Below are positions 8,201 through 21,857 of a stretch of 31,118 nucleotides of DNA, piece by piece. The notes below the pieces were generated by a model. That model did not search any database. It saw nothing but the letters and a program-made list of their open reading frames with translations, and had not been told where the DNA came from. Origin of the DNA: Halocafeteria seosinensis (lineage: Eukaryota; Sar; Bigyra; Bicosoecida). Made by a program: the position numbers and the translations under genes. Positions within the stretch are counted from its first letter, which is position 1. Each line of letters begins with the position of its first letter. The stretch covers positions 1 to 31,118 of the forward strand of contig LVLI01000684.1 in the NCBI GenBank assembly GCA_001687465.1, written 5' to 3'.

Positions 8201-11200
8201 AGGGTGCTAGTGTAGCACTCTCTGCGGCAGATGGCCGCAAATAGGCAGTTTCGGCCTCCTTCCAGTCAGACAGAGGAAGAGCGGCTGAGCAACTAAGTTC
8301 GTCCTTGTGGCTATTTTGATACGAAGCTGTGATATCGTGGAGTTGGAGCAACGCGATTCCCAAATGTGAATCGAGCGACTTTTGAGAATTATCAAGGAGT
8401 TCCTCTTCGGCCTCATCGTTAGCTTCCTCACGGTATTGGGATACCATCTGGCGGAGAACGTCCCATTGCTCACTTCTCCACGATGCTTCGATTGCCTTAG
8501 GAAGCAAACGCGGTTTTATTGCTGGAAACTGATGCATCGTATGGCAAGCATGGTCCAAAGCCACTCTCGGTTTCCCAGTCAATACGAGAGTACGCATCAT
8601 GCCTTGGTGGATCCATGCTGGGGGGCAGTTATTCCCTTTGTCAGATGATAGGCGAGATAAGTATTCGTAGTATGACAAAGCATCCGTAAATTGGGAGGTG
8701 TGTTCGCTATCAACGAGCTTCTCCTGTATATCGCGAAACGTCAGCCCATTGTTTTCTTTGATACTTGCATCAGATGTAGGCTGATATGTGTCGTACATGC
8801 AGCGGGATCGAATGGAGGCCACGCCACCAAGTTCATCAGGGTCATCAAGCTTAGCCGCTATCTCTTGCATAAGCGATAGCTCATCTCGCGAATATGGTAC
8901 TCTGTCCATAATAACCCCACCAAAAGGGAAGTTCGTTCTCCCCTCGCTACTTGTGTCGTCCAATATAAGAGCGGACTCAAACTTTCCCCCGTACCTACAC
9001 CGCAACGCATCTTCCCAATACCGAAACGACCGGGTGAATGCCCCTGTGGCCATTGCCGCTTCGGCCATACTTTGTTTATCCAACGTCGATTCAATGCGAT
9101 GAACTTGTTGCTTGAATAACTCTCCACGAGTGGAATCCGCACCGGTGTCCGCCTGCCTAGCCCAATACGATAAAGAATCCATTAGGGTAAAGAGTAACTG
9201 GACACAGTGCTGGTGCAACGGTTGTAAGGAATGGCTTTGAGCAGGGAACCGCGAATAGGGGAGATGATCGTCGCCACCAGTCAGTGTTGTTCCTGAAAAA
9301 CACTCTAGAATAGCTCTTAGTTCAGTGATAACAACATTAAAACCCGGGCGACCACAATACACCAGTGTGGTATGTACAAGTTGGGGAAGTACTCTGGTGC
9401 GGAGTGCCCCGTCGACCAAGATAGGGGTGCGTAATGCACGCCAGCAAGAGGTAACTGTTTGTAACTCAGATTGGACTTCATCATTGGGGCTCACGATTTG
9501 AATTTCACCCGATTGACTTATGGAGCAGGTAGCTATGAGCAAATCGATCATTAAAGCACTCCAAGAGGATAGCCACGAATCAAAACTCTTTAAGGTTTGG
9601 TTGGATACTGGTTGGCGCTTGTTTAAGTACTCAGAAAGAAGAGGCTGAGAAGGTTGCTTGAACTCTTCAAACGCATAGTCTAGAGGATCAAAGTGTGCTG
9701 TGGCCTCGCAAACTCGGCTTAGTTGTTCAGTGATCGCCTTGCACTGTTTCAAAGCCGCATTGAACTTGTAGTTGGACTTCCAATATGGTACGACTACCGC
9801 CAGNGTCTCAGCGGAGAGACGCGTCGCAACCGGACCAGGGACTTCAGATTTGTTCGGAGCAGATGACCGTTTAAAAACACAGTCCTGTAGCGTGGTATGA
9901 CTAGAAGATCCTGTCTTTCTACGTTTTATGCTCCTCGTTTGGGATTCAGCTCGTTCAGACTTGGTCAACCGATCCAAAGCTCTTAGCACTTCCTGAACAG
10001 AAAAGCCATAGGTTCGCTGATTTTTCGCTGATTGAGCTGCTCGCAAGCCCTTCACTAAAAACTCTTCCAAAGATGTTGTTAATAGTTGGATGGAGTCGAG
10101 ATACTGGGGCGTACTTCTCAATATCAAATTTCCGATACGAGAGGGGTCGATGGCCCCCAGTTCCCCTAGACAGCTACCGCATCTCCCCCGAACAGCCGAG
10201 TGCGGACTCTCTTTGGAGATTTTAAGAAGCGATGACACTAAATCTTTCACTACAGGAGAAACCAACATGTCATTGCCTCCAGCGATCAGTGGAAACAACT
10301 CTGCAGCTCTTCCCGAAAGTATGCGCTCCAATTCCCGCAGACCGATTAGAGCCACATCGCTACTTTCATGTTCAACCAAAGTAACGTATTGGGATAGGCG
10401 CTCATCTAACGGCATCTGAAGTAATTGTTGCTCCAGATCATTCACCCACTGCCCAAGCTCTTTCAATTTACTAGGAACAATTGGTATGTTCTTCCACTCC
10501 GAGCTAATTATGTTGCCACGATCCTCCTCCAAATAGCTGAAAAAACACTTAGCCATCTCCGCCGGCGAAACCGAACTAAGCATCATCGAGCAGTATTTTT
10601 TTATTTCTTCATCCGAAATTTCTTTCCTTGACTGCTTTAATGTCCGTAGCTCGTTGATGCCAGCGTCGCCAAAACGCTTGCAGAGTTCGTCAAAATGAAA
10701 GTTCTGAAGAAAACCACAGAAAAAGTTGGGATACTGTAGGAATACTGTAGCGTATCCCACTTCGACGATATTTCCGACGGTTTGACTGGAATTTTCCTGG
10801 AACTTAGAAAACACGGCCCTGATCGATTTCGGTGCCAGTCGGGATATTGGTTGTTCAAAAGCATCAACCCAATGCTGTTTCAGCGTATTGAGATTATGAT
10901 ATCCAAAACCATTTGGAACCAGAGTCCCGTAACGAGAACACGCGATGCCTGCTCCTCTTAGATATTCCGCCGACGACTCTTCTTGTTCCAAGCAAGGCAA
11001 TATCGATACATAAAACGTTAAGAACGTATGCTTTAATGTAACATCGTCCAGTTTAGCAGCAAGAAGATACGCTAGGCGGCAAGCAAGGGCACAAAGCCCT
11101 GTCTCCTTGACTGCGTGCTTAAGTGCCGACAAAAAAACTGAAAGGTGAGCCTCCACGAAACTGCTACAGAGATAGGGCAAGATCCGTTCCAGGGCCAAAA

Positions 11201-14200
11201 GTGTTCGAAGTTTGATGGGCAGTGTAGACACACGCGTATCTAAGGCTGTACTACCCGATAATGTCTGCGCTACTACACGAGAAAACACCTGCATAAAATG
11301 GAGTTGAATGAGATGTACAAAAGGAACTAGGCGAGAAGCTCGTCGTTCCAGGTCACCACTTTGAATTTCCAGTGGCTGTTCACGCCCAGACTCATTGTGG
11401 GATGAAATCTGTTCCCCCCATACATGATTCAACAGACTCTTCAGGTTTGTTGCTTGAGACGCAGAGAGATGCTGCTGCTGAATATGCTTAAGTGACTCTG
11501 CAGCTATAACGGAACCTACCCGCAGAGCACAACATAATCCCCCAGACCGCGGATTGCCGAACTGCCAAGTCAATACATCCAGGAGCGATGCAAAGCATTT
11601 CGCCAGCAGTCGAGGATACGTTTGTTTGATTTGATCACTGGGAAAGTGCTTCAATAAACGATTCCAAAACTGCGTAGCAGCGTTCGGCGATTCCATTTTG
11701 GTTCCTACATGAACCATGCAATGAGCTGCCAGAGCATAAGAGCGACAAGAGAGGGCCGTCTGCACCGCCTCTTCTATCCCACAAGACGTAAACGAGCGTT
11801 TTAGGTGAAAATACTGTTTGCTCCAGGAGCAACATTTACGACTAGAACCAAATACCGTTAACTGGGTACTCATACTGCGATGGACACCGCTATATTCCGA
11901 CATAATCTCAGTGAGTTCCCTGCCGAAAATTTTCAGTTTCTCAATACCAGATTCTTCAACCATTCCACGAGGGAAGAGTATGTGCATATTCTTCAATATC
12001 ATGTGCGAAGGTGTCAAGAAATGTTGTCTGTTTTCCTTCGATAGTTTAGCAAGCTGCTTCTTAACTCTGCAGTCGTTAAACATATCTAGAATGAATGCGT
12101 GGTAAGACATCGGAGTGGACATATTCAGACATGAGTAAATTAAGTCTTCATGCACATTGGCCATGTCACTGCCGCGATCCTTGAACTGTGCCCGATCCAA
12201 CAAATACGATGGAATTAGAGTGAAGTGAACCGCCCGCGCAGCCGCCGTGCGCATCCAAGAGCACGTATCTAGACTGCCTTCCCAAAAGAGGCGAAGCTGA
12301 GCTGTAACTGCAGACGCAACGGAATAGTGTCCAGAGTCAGGTGTCGGCGGCTCATCAAAAACTTCGAAGTGAGATCTAGATCGGCATATAGTAGCATCTG
12401 ACCACGTGTCGGCCCCAAAGGCGCAGGTGCCGACAGATACAGTTGGTAGCTTTTCCGTAGTAGTAGGACTAACCGAATACAAACACGGACTCAAGAGCTC
12501 TGCGAGTAACCTCAAAGTGTCAGTGATTATACATCGCAAAGATGCAGGGGAGGTGCCAGCATGTAGACTTCCCGTTGATCCCTTCTTGGTCGCGTGCGGA
12601 GTCTGCAGACTTGAAAGGAGGGAGGCGGGGAGTCCAGAGCTTAGTTTACCCAACGTGGCATTCTCCTGTCTGCGCTCCAGATTAGCAAGCGTGTAAAGGG
12701 AATCCATCGTTAGTGCAAGCCAACTCTCTTCGAAGTTGTCCGGACGGCAATTCGACGAAGAACTGCACACTTTTCCCAATCGGCATAACGCGTCTTTCCA
12801 TAGAAAATCAAATCTTAAGTCTTCATCATCGCTAGTGATACTAGATCCGTGATGATCAAAGTGATTATCAGACTGCTGTACATTGCCGCGTAGAGCTGCC
12901 AAACACGTTCGTTTCCAGTACGAATTTACGAATTCAGTAACACTGAGAGCTGTATGAAACCGCCGTCGAGAATAGCTCCTGACGAAAGGACATGGATGTA
13001 TGGCCCCTTCCACGATTACCGTAAACATATAAGGAGATTCACTTCCTTGAGAAGAAGCCGTTACCTGATGACTCAACAAGGCAAAATACTCGGCAAGACA
13101 CCTTTCCGAGCTTAGCATTTCCAAGGGTATTCCGAAACTGAGAAACAAACGCAGATAAGAAACGGTCTCCGCATCGAAAGATGATGTCGAACTGTTTCCA
13201 TCTAGTAAACCGCCTACGCTGTTTCCTATGGACAAGTTCCGTCCGTAAAAATGTGATGATCGCTGCAAAAGAGTAACAGCCACCGCCAGTGCGTCCTTTC
13301 GCGTCCGGTCGATAACAGCAGTAGCAAGACGAAGCAACAATGGGTTTTCCACTGTATCTATACAATCCTTCCAATCCCGAAAAACACTTACAATAGTATG
13401 TTCCCTTCCCTTTACACTTTGAAGTAAACTAGAGCTTCTATTCCCGATAAATTTAAGGACCCAATGGACCGGGTGTGTAAATGAAATCTGGAAATAGTGG
13501 TCTTGGAGTGCTTGCATAGCTGACTCAACATTGTGAGTTAGGTCCTGTCTTAGCGCATCGGATACGACACTATCGCGGGATCGGAGACTTCTGGCAAACT
13601 TGTGCAGCAAATACCAAATTGTAACAGAAGAACACTTTACCAGCGATTCCAACACCGCCTCCACACCATCACATAGCAGTTCCTTGGCCATTGTGTTCTT
13701 CGTATTCAGAGAACGCTTTGACTTTGATATCGCGTTAAGCAGCTCGTTCATGAAATTGGTTAGCATAGATCGCCACCCTGCTTGCACTCGCGAATAGATC
13801 CCGGTGAGGGTCGACTGAGCTGATACTCCGTTTCTCTGAGTATATTCTCTCAACGCACCTGATACCAATGTTGACGAGACTGAAAACAATATGACGTCAA
13901 GTATCAACGGAAGTTCAGACACTAAGCCACCAATTGCTTCAGGGTTGGTGCAATAACGATGTAACAACTGAAACAGAGCCCATAATGAGCACGAGTTTTC
14001 GTCAACGCCTCTAGCATCAATCTTTTGAGACATGTAGTAGTGCATTGTTTGAAGCAGCTTTTTCTCTGCTGTTTCACCATCGCCGTTAGTAGTCGCAGAG
14101 TTTTGAGATCGTTGTAGTCCGAAGTTCGGATCTCCGCTTGACCTCCTGATTTTCCATATTTCTTTGTTCGCACTCTCATTCTTGATCATCGTACAAGCAA

Positions 14201-16249
14201 GTTGTATAAAGTGTACAACTTCTAAGCTCGATGAGTCGCTGCTTTTGCGTTGCGAAATGAATGCCCGAAGGTTCCTTGCTGCGATTTCGAGGAGCCTTCT
14301 TCGAACGAGAGTGTCTTCTGAGGTTACCCGCAGATATTTTGTCACCATTCGACTTTGCACGAAGCTGGAAACAGGGAATGGGCATAGTTGCGATAAATCA
14401 CATACCTCACAAGCCCTGAGGCAAAGCTTGTGCCGCAGTTTTTGGATTTTCTGCAACTGTCGACCCTGGGGACTGATGTTTGCCCATAGATCATCAATGA
14501 TAGAACGGGCAGCACTGAGACAGAAATAGAGGCATGAAACGTCTTGCTCCGCGTTTTGTCCAGAGGAACTGCCTTGAATGGTTTCTAAAATTCGGAAAAT
14601 CTCAGAAAACGGAGCTGCGGGTTTACTGCCGTCTTCGAATAGAAACTTGTAGAGTGAATCTAACAACGCGTCGAGTTCCGAATGATTTCGCTGCATCCAA
14701 ACCTTAGCACCTTGGCACACCCGACCAATTTCGTTTTCTACTAGCTCTTGAGCATCTCTATTTCCAATGTTTGGAACAGCCGATGTTCTGTTCATCAAGA
14801 GTCCCAATTTTGTAGAGGGACTAAGGGAACCTTCCACAATGTCCCACATGATCGATATAATACGTGGCCCTAATTCACAAGGATGCAGCACATAGGCTTC
14901 GACCAACCCGAGCAAGTGACGATCATGGGAGATACGATCTTGGATATTCAACTTGCAGCCGGGGGATTCCAATATCGCCACCACTGCCGCTCTCATGTTA
15001 TCGATCGAGCACGCTCTCTCTGGTAAAGCGCTCTGCCAAAGAGCGCGAATTCGGTACAGTAGCTGCCGTAGAAGCCAACTTGTTCTCGAGGGTTCAGTCA
15101 GAAAGTACGGTAACGCATACATCACTGCTGTAGGGAAAAACTTCAGCGGATGCTTCATACTCGCTTTCCCGACCTGCAATCAATATACCTGTCCTCTTGT
15201 CAACGCTTGAACAAGCAGAGACAGAGCGTACCTCTGGTAGTTCAAGAAAACATTCTAACATTAGCCCAACTGCACGTGCGGTGTTTGCTGCACCGTCCAT
15301 GCTTTCTACTAAAATCACATAGAGCTCGTTTATGCTACCCTGTGGAAAATGTTCAAAGTCATAAAGTGCACTGTTAGGTCGCTCAAGGCTGGCTCGCATG
15401 CGTACCATTGACTGTGCCAGTAGGTCTGTACTTCTTAATGGAATCTTGAGAGGGCGCTTAGTGGATGTTGCATTGGTCAAATGTATCCAGCAGTTCAACG
15501 AGATGCCGTCTTGTCCCATTCGAGGTCGACTCTGCATTTCAGAGGAGGGGTAGGGGTAGTTAGGTGCTCTATTGAGGTACATATTGCAGCCGCATGCAAC
15601 TTCTCACCGTTTGCAGAGCACTATACACGGATCGTAAGTCACCAAATGTCAGCAGTAAATCTTTCTCAATCCTTCGAATCAATCCCTTCCAGCGGAATCT
15701 CATGTGGTAGCATAACAGACGGAATACTCCCATGGCGTGGTGCTGGATTGCTGCTACGCTGCTACGCTCAGCTATATTACTCTGGTCCGGAAGCTGAGAT
15801 TTCACGGCGAAACAGTAGAAATGCATGGCAACCCGCAGGCCTTCCGCAACGAGTGTCCCACTTTGTAAAATACTCTCTGACGCCTCCGGAAATGCTTTAT
15901 CTCGAAGGATCTCTTCCAATAATTGCAGTATTTTACCAGCTTTATTAAGGTTCGTCTTGCTGTGTTTCTGCGAATTTGGGCTTGTTTTCTCTTGGTCCTC
16001 TTCTCCATTCAGTTCCAGTACAGCTATGGACTGTAACTCGCCAATAAAATTTCCTGTAAGGGAGTGTAACCTCTCTAATATCTCTTTGTGCTGCTGTTCC
16101 GTCCATATTCCAATGCCATTTGAGTCCAATGCATGCTCTTTGGCAAGCTGTAGCAGAGCGTCCAATTGCTGGATTTTCACCACGCCCACGCCAGCACTTC
16201 CATTGTTCTCCTCCCTACGACTAGAGCTAGTATTTCGACCGGATGGCAT
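5266..16249 (-). CDS. ATR: ATR/Mec1-type checkpoint kinase (PIKK), five exons
   Basis: Exons on the minus strand are 16249-15608, 15531-15232, 15173-5508, 5428-5349 and 5281-5266. Introns are GT-AG (76, 58, 79 and 67 nt), and the join gives 3567 residues. ATR senses RPA-coated single-stranded DNA in the nucleus and phosphorylates checkpoint targets. The C-terminus is diagnostic. The N-lobe has KPKRIVMTGSDGRRYGF (about 3190-3206) and RKDARMMEF. The catalytic loop is GLGDRHADNI (about 3363) and the metal-binding segment is VDFDCLFDKG. LESFIHDPLVEW follows, as in ATR rather than ATM or TOR. The FATC domain (3537-3567) is rebuilt from exon 4 plus a 16-nt last exon ending GWMPFL. The N-terminal ~2500 residues are helical-repeat-like. 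Start: the only in-frame ATG before exon 1 (MPSGRN...). At 3567 residues it is longer than human ATR. One ambiguous base (9804) leaves residue 2104 unknown. Confidence 0.93.
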
Positions 16250-16644
16250 TATATAGCGTGTATAAGACAATGAAAAGAACGGCAAGGAAAGGGGGAAAGG
16301 AATTGAAGCTAGGCTCTCACCACAAGAAGAAGAGAGTTTGCAATCACTATAACACACCTAACACATTCATATACCATCTATATATATATATGTCATCTAT
16401 CAATACTTCTACGGTGCTATCAATCGCTTATGGGGACCTTACATGGGTGTTTGGGAGTGGTCTTCACAGCTTGGAATTCAAATTCATTGAAGCATTTGGC
16501 TTACTGTATATACACTATTTCCCATTGTTTAAAGTGTTTGTGCGTTCCCTCACTAGATAAATATGAAACCATTCTTTGCCCGCATACGACCGGTATGATG
16601 GTGGAGGAAGGTAATAAGTGGTCTTTTCCACGAAAAGAATCGTG
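16250..16644. promoter_or_regulatory. Shared divergent promoter region of ATR and REV3
   Basis: 395 bp separate the ATR start codon (minus, 16249) from the REV3 start (plus, 16645). An alternating TA run (about 16379-16390, TATATATATATA) lies near the middle and could serve either direction. No other gene fits in the gap, so regulation of both genes must largely lie here. The promoter role is inferred from position only. Confidence 0.6.
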
Positions 16645-16645
16645 A
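16595..16645 (+). promoter_or_regulatory. Upstream ORF overlapping the REV3 start (TGATG)
   Basis: ATGATG at 16595-16600 opens a 16-codon reading frame (MMVEEGNKWSFPRKES). Its TGA at 16643-16645 shares its A with the REV3 ATG at 16645-16647. If transcription starts upstream of 16595, ribosomes would meet this frame first and reach REV3 by reinitiation or leaky scanning, which would limit REV3 output. The transcript start is unknown. Confidence 0.5.
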
Positions 16646-19600
16646 TGAGCGCGTCAGCCTCCTCTTATACAGCTTATAATGACCATAATAATGCCTCCAG
16701 CCCCTCATCACCATCATATAATAGCCAAAAATCAGAAGAAGATGCTCCTGCTTCGTCTCCGTTCAAAGTGCGTATCGTCAATATTGACTGGTACATGGAC
16801 TATCCCCGATTGAAACAGGAGCATGAGAATTGGACTTCAGCTACAGCATTCCTTCAGAACCGAAAATGTCCTATAATAAGGGTATTTGGTGCCTCTAATT
16901 CGGATGATCCAAGCGCCAAATGCTGTGCTCATATCCATGGAGTGCTCCCGTACTTTTACATTGACCTGAAGGAATGGCAGGAGTTCGAACAGAACTACCA
17001 GGAGAGTGCTGGAATTGAGCATTACTTGAAAAAATTGCATAATGCACTCGAATTTCATCTAAGGAAAGCTCTTTCGAAGGAGGAGGTGAGTGAACCTTCA
17101 GACGAGGGAAAATACAAGGAAGAGACGAATGACACCGAAGAAGACGTTCAGGGAAGTCAATCTCCACATGACGCAATTGTGGCGCCATGCTACATTGCAT
17201 CGGTAAGGGTGAAAGCGTATCGCTTGAGTAGAGAGCACAGAGAGGCAGATGAGGTATTCTGTCTTGGTTATCGCAGGTTCACTTAGAGCCGAAGCTTCAA
17301 ATGTATGGCTATCACAGTAACCTTCATCCTTTCGTCAGGATAACACTGTTTAATCCATTGCATGTGTCGAAGTGCGCTCAGTTATTGAGCAATGGTTCCG
17401 TTTTGCAAAACGCATTTCAACCCTACCATGTACACATCCCCTATATTCTCCAATTTCTTGTGGACTACAAATTATTTGGAATGGGATCACTTCCGCTCCG
17501 TTCGTATATGTCCCGTGTCAACAGGCTTGCCACCTTAGAGCATGCTTCGGAGGAACAGTCTGGGAGATCGGATGAGGGGAACTGTCCTTTGGAAAGATGC
17601 TTTCCTCACAGAGTACCTCTTCATCCTTCCCAATTCCTTTCTCACACGGAGAGCTCGTGTTGGGTTCCAGAGGATGAAGATGCAAAACTACGCCGCGTCT
17701 TAAGAGCGTATGGTTGGGATGTGAGTGATGTTGACACCTTTCCCCAGGAACGAAAGCAGCAGCGTATCGATAGGAGACCACTGTTTTACAAGGAACGAGC
17801 CACATACTGTAAAGAGGAAATAGACTGTTGGGCTGCTGATATCTTGGTGGAAGAGACGGAATCTGATACGCCTCTGGAGTCTCTGGGTGGTCTTACTCCA
17901 GGAGAACAGTTGCCGTCCTTCATGGCCGTTTCATCCTTGGGCCCTTTGTGGAAAGATGAAGCACGTAGAAGGAAGGCCAACGGGGTATCGCCTCCACAGC
18001 TACCAGCTGATTCTCGCCGTCCGTCAACTGAGGTACTCTATGGCTCCAAGAATTTCACTCCTTCATCTCCGTCTCCATATTCCCAACTAGGTGACCGAGA
18101 TAATTCTAAGAGCTCTTTAACTGACGCTTCATTCCTTATGACACTAAGAGGGGAGTTGCGTCCGCATTTCGGAAAATCAGTGGAGAGGACCTTTGTACGA
18201 GGCAGTATGGACAACTTTTCTCTTGGAAGTCAGAAGGCAGAGTCGCACTCATCTATGTCCGAGCAAGACAGCAAGAACAGTGAAAGCATTTCTATTGATA
18301 GTCAAGGCTCTGTGAAACTGACTGGGCTTCATAGACAAAGGCTCGAGAGGCTTGCTCATTTGGACAGGAAAGCCTTGGCCAGTGCTACCAAGGAAGGGTC
18401 AAAGGCCGTTTCCCAGGGAGAATTAGCGCATAGCAGCCAAAATCTGTTAGAGGGACTTGAAAAGGCAACTTTCAGGTATGATGCGTTCAGCCCTGGGCGA
18501 GGGTCGATTACTACCTCCATGGACGAAATGGAAGAAGATGAGGAAGACGACGGTATGACTGAGTGGCGTGCGATAGCGAACTCTCAAGAACAACATGGGG
18601 CGTTTGGAGAAGCAGGGGAATTGTTGCCAACTATAGCGCAGCGAAAGAAGAAAGTTTCTGAACTTTACCCAGGAGCAATTCCTCGCCAAAGGAAACGGAG
18701 AAAGCCGGTATTATACCAACAAACTAGATCTCACGACGCCCGCATCTCCGACCCCAGCTCCTACCCAATCCCTAGTAAACCTCCCTCCATCATGCGCAGA
18801 CGAAGGAGTGTTAGGAAGGTATCGACTTCCGGAACGTGGCGTTATCATAGTCGACTCCGCTTCGCCCCGCGATATGAAGAGTTGCGGGCGAGTGAACTGA
18901 TCGAAGAACGTGCTTGTGTGGGTCCCTATTATTCATCCCGTGAAGACGTACCAGTGCATGCAAAGTACCTGGCTGGAATGAAGGAAGTGCAGGTGTGCGA
19001 TACGTTTGATGCACTACCTCGATTTTTTCAGTGTGATCTTCTTTCGAACGATAAAGAGTCATTCTCTTCCAGGAAGGAAACCAAAGAATCTGTTGGCTGT
19101 TGGATTCAGCCGCGCACAAGGCCTCCGCCGTTTCCGACCTCTGCGAACAAGTCGAACCCCGAAGCTCGGCAGCAACAGTTTTACAAGCGAGGGAGTCAAC
19201 CAAGCCTTCCGGACGAATTTTCGCGGGAGGATATCAACCAAGGGCTGACGTTAATGAGCGTCGAGATCCATGCTGCAGCGGCTTCGGAGAAGTTTCCCAA
19301 TCCGACGAAAGATCCTTTGAAAGGGATATTTTTTGTTGTGCATGATGATAATTACATAGAAACTAGCAGGAGGTTGTCTACCGAGAGTGGAAGTAAGAAT
19401 CGATATACAGATCATTTGGTATCGGGGTGCATATTTGTCGATACCAGTGCCGAAGCTCTTGGCTCAGTTGATATTTTAAGAACCTCAATGGATATGGCTA
19501 CCCTCAATGATTCTAAGAGGGTACGAAGCACGTATGGAACAAGAAAATGCCGCTGCTGGACTGTACCAGATGAACGGTCTCTTATTTACTCCTTTTGTTG

Positions 19601-21857
19601 GCTCGTTCGGTCATGGGATGTTGACATCCTGTTAGGGTTTGAGGTACAAAGACTTTCCCTCGGGTTTATTTCATCAAGAGCTAAGGCTCTCGACCTTGAT
19701 ATGGAGGAACTGATATCGCGGGTGCCTTCCACGAATTCCAGAGAGACTAAAGGGCAAACATTTCGCGAATGGGATGAATCCCATGGCAGTGGTGTCTTCA
19801 TTTGTGGCAGGACTGTCCTCAATTTGTGGAGGGTCTTGAGATCTGAAGTAAAAACCAGTATTTATAATCTTGAGAATATATGCCATCTTGTGCTTAAGAA
19901 GACAGTTCCGACCTACAGCACTCACATGCTCGATGAATGGTGGGCAAGTTCGAAGAAGCGGCCATGGACTATAGCTCATCTCCGGAAACGTGGGCAGCTG
20001 AATTTCGAGCTACTTGATGAACTAGACGTCGTTGGACGCGCATCTGAAATGTCGCGTCTCTTCGGTATTGACTTTTACTCTGTTTTTTCCAGAGGAAGCC
20101 AATATCGAGTCGAAGCTGTCATGTTTCGGGTCGCGGGCCCTCTAAAATATTGTCTGCCTTCGCCTTCAAAAGAGCAAGTTGCTCGACAGGCTGCCATGGA
20201 GTGCTTGCCCCTGGTGATGGAACCTCGAAGTCGTTTGTATACAGATCCCGTGTTGGTTCTAGACTTTCAGAGTCTGTATCCGTCCGTTATCATCGGGTAC
20301 AACATTTGCTACTCTACGTGCTTAGGGAAATTGAAGAACTTTGCAGATAGCAACGTATCGAAGCCTGCTGATGAAGTGCGAAGTAGGTCCTTAGGCTTTG
20401 TAAAGCAATATGATTTTCCAGTGGGAAGCATTGCGTCGATGGAAAAGGAAATATATGTATCTCCTAATGGGGTCATGTTTGCACCCTCGACCAGAAGAAG
20501 GGGGGTACTGCCTCGTATGTTACAAGAGATATTGGACACTCGAGTCATGGTGAAAGAGTCCATGAAGTACCTCGAGTCGGGGGGAGTGTTGCACAAACTA
20601 ATGAATGCGAAGCAACTAGCGTTGAAAATGCTTGCCAATGTAACATACGGCTATACCTCAGCAGGATTCAGCGGGCGAATGCCTTGTGCGGAAATCGCGG
20701 ACGCGATTGTACAAACTGGTAGGTCGATACTAGAGCAAACGATTCGGCAAATAGAAGAAACGCAACGATGGAACGCTAAAGTTGTATATGGGGATACGGA
20801 CAGTGTGTTTGTATGGTTGCCTGGAAGGGCCGTGGATAGTGCGTTCAAAATCGGAGATGAAATCGTCCGGGCTGTGACTGATAAATATCCATGGCCCGTA
20901 AAGCTAAAGTTTGAAAAAGTGTACACATCTTCGATTTTGGTAAGCAAAAAGCGATACGCGGGGCTTATGATGGAGAAGCCATCTTCTGAGCCGGAATTGG
21001 ATTGCAAGGGGCTGGAGCTGGTTAGACGGGACAGTTGTCCTATAGTTGCAGAGACGATGCAAGGAGTTCTGGATATTCTTTTTCAGTCTCGAGACTTATC
21101 CCAGGTCAGGCGATTTATGCAGAAGACTTGGACCGATATATATACAGGAAAAGTGCGCCTTAACAAGTTTATATTTTCCAAAGAGGTAAAAATGGGGAAA
21201 TATAGTGCCCGTGGGCCCCTCCCTCCATCCGCTCTTATTGCAGCGCAAGACCTTCAGCGGGATCCATGTGCGGAGCCTTTATACGGTGAGCGCGTTCCCT
21301 ATGTTGTTATTTACGGTTCACCTTCTGCACGATTGATAGACCTGGTAGTGAAGCCAGAGAAGGTCATCCCGCACGATTCTTTCCTCAGAATTCATGCAAC
21401 ATACTACATATCTCGCGCAATTATCCCCACCATTCAGAGACTTCTGTCGATCGTGGGAGTCGATTCTCAACGATGGTATACCGAGTTACCAAAGGTCGCT
21501 CCAAATTGGATAGATCTTCCATCTTCACATAATAAAGAAGTGGAGATGAATAAGTTCACTATCGCTGGTTACTATCGCTCTTGGTCGTGCGTTCTTTGTT
21601 GCAAGGAAACACACAATCCTGTGTGTCAAAGCTGCGGCAACTTCAGAGACCACAAACAAAATTGTCTTATGCTTATTTTGAACCACGACGAGCGATCATA
21701 CTTTGGACTTCGCCAACACTGCATGAGATGCTCCGCAGTCCATGATCTTGAAGAAGCCGCAAAGTGTACTTCGCTGAGCTGTCCGGTGTACTACGATCGC
21801 CACTGGTATTATCGTCGGCTCCAGAACATGAAGCTGCTACTTACCCCGGAGGAATGA
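16645..21857 (+). CDS. REV3: DNA polymerase zeta catalytic subunit, two exons
   Basis: Exons are 16645-17202 and 17277-21857. The 74-nt GTAAGG...CGCAG intron joins YIAS to VHLEPKLQMYGYH, restoring the YGYH block of REV3 N-termini (1712 residues). It is a family B polymerase that extends past lesions in translesion synthesis with REV7. Visible blocks: the N-terminal CAHIHGVLPYFYI segment; an exonuclease-like region with LLGFEVQRLSLGF...ISRVPS; motif A DFQSLYPS (~1182); motif B NVTYGYTSAGFSGRMPC (~1308); motif C YGDTDSV (1357). The C-terminal cysteine modules are CVLC...CQSC (CysA, ~1624-1639) and CMRC...CTSLSC (CysB, expected 4Fe-4S cluster, ~1670-1690). The middle (~300-800) is a low-conservation, Ser- and charge-rich linker with basic stretches such as RQRKRRK. 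Start: first in-frame ATG; the frame is open farther left but without ATG. Confidence 0.95.

Noticed and set aside
16618-16644. In-frame extension of REV3 upstream of 16645
   Set aside because: The frame is open to 16618 but starts at GTG, with no ATG; 16645 is the first ATG and family similarity begins well downstream of it.
18760-18800. REV7-binding motif in the REV3 linker (YPIPSKPPS)
   Set aside because: It is proline-rich, but the spacing does not fit the known PxxxPP-type pattern of REV3 proteins.
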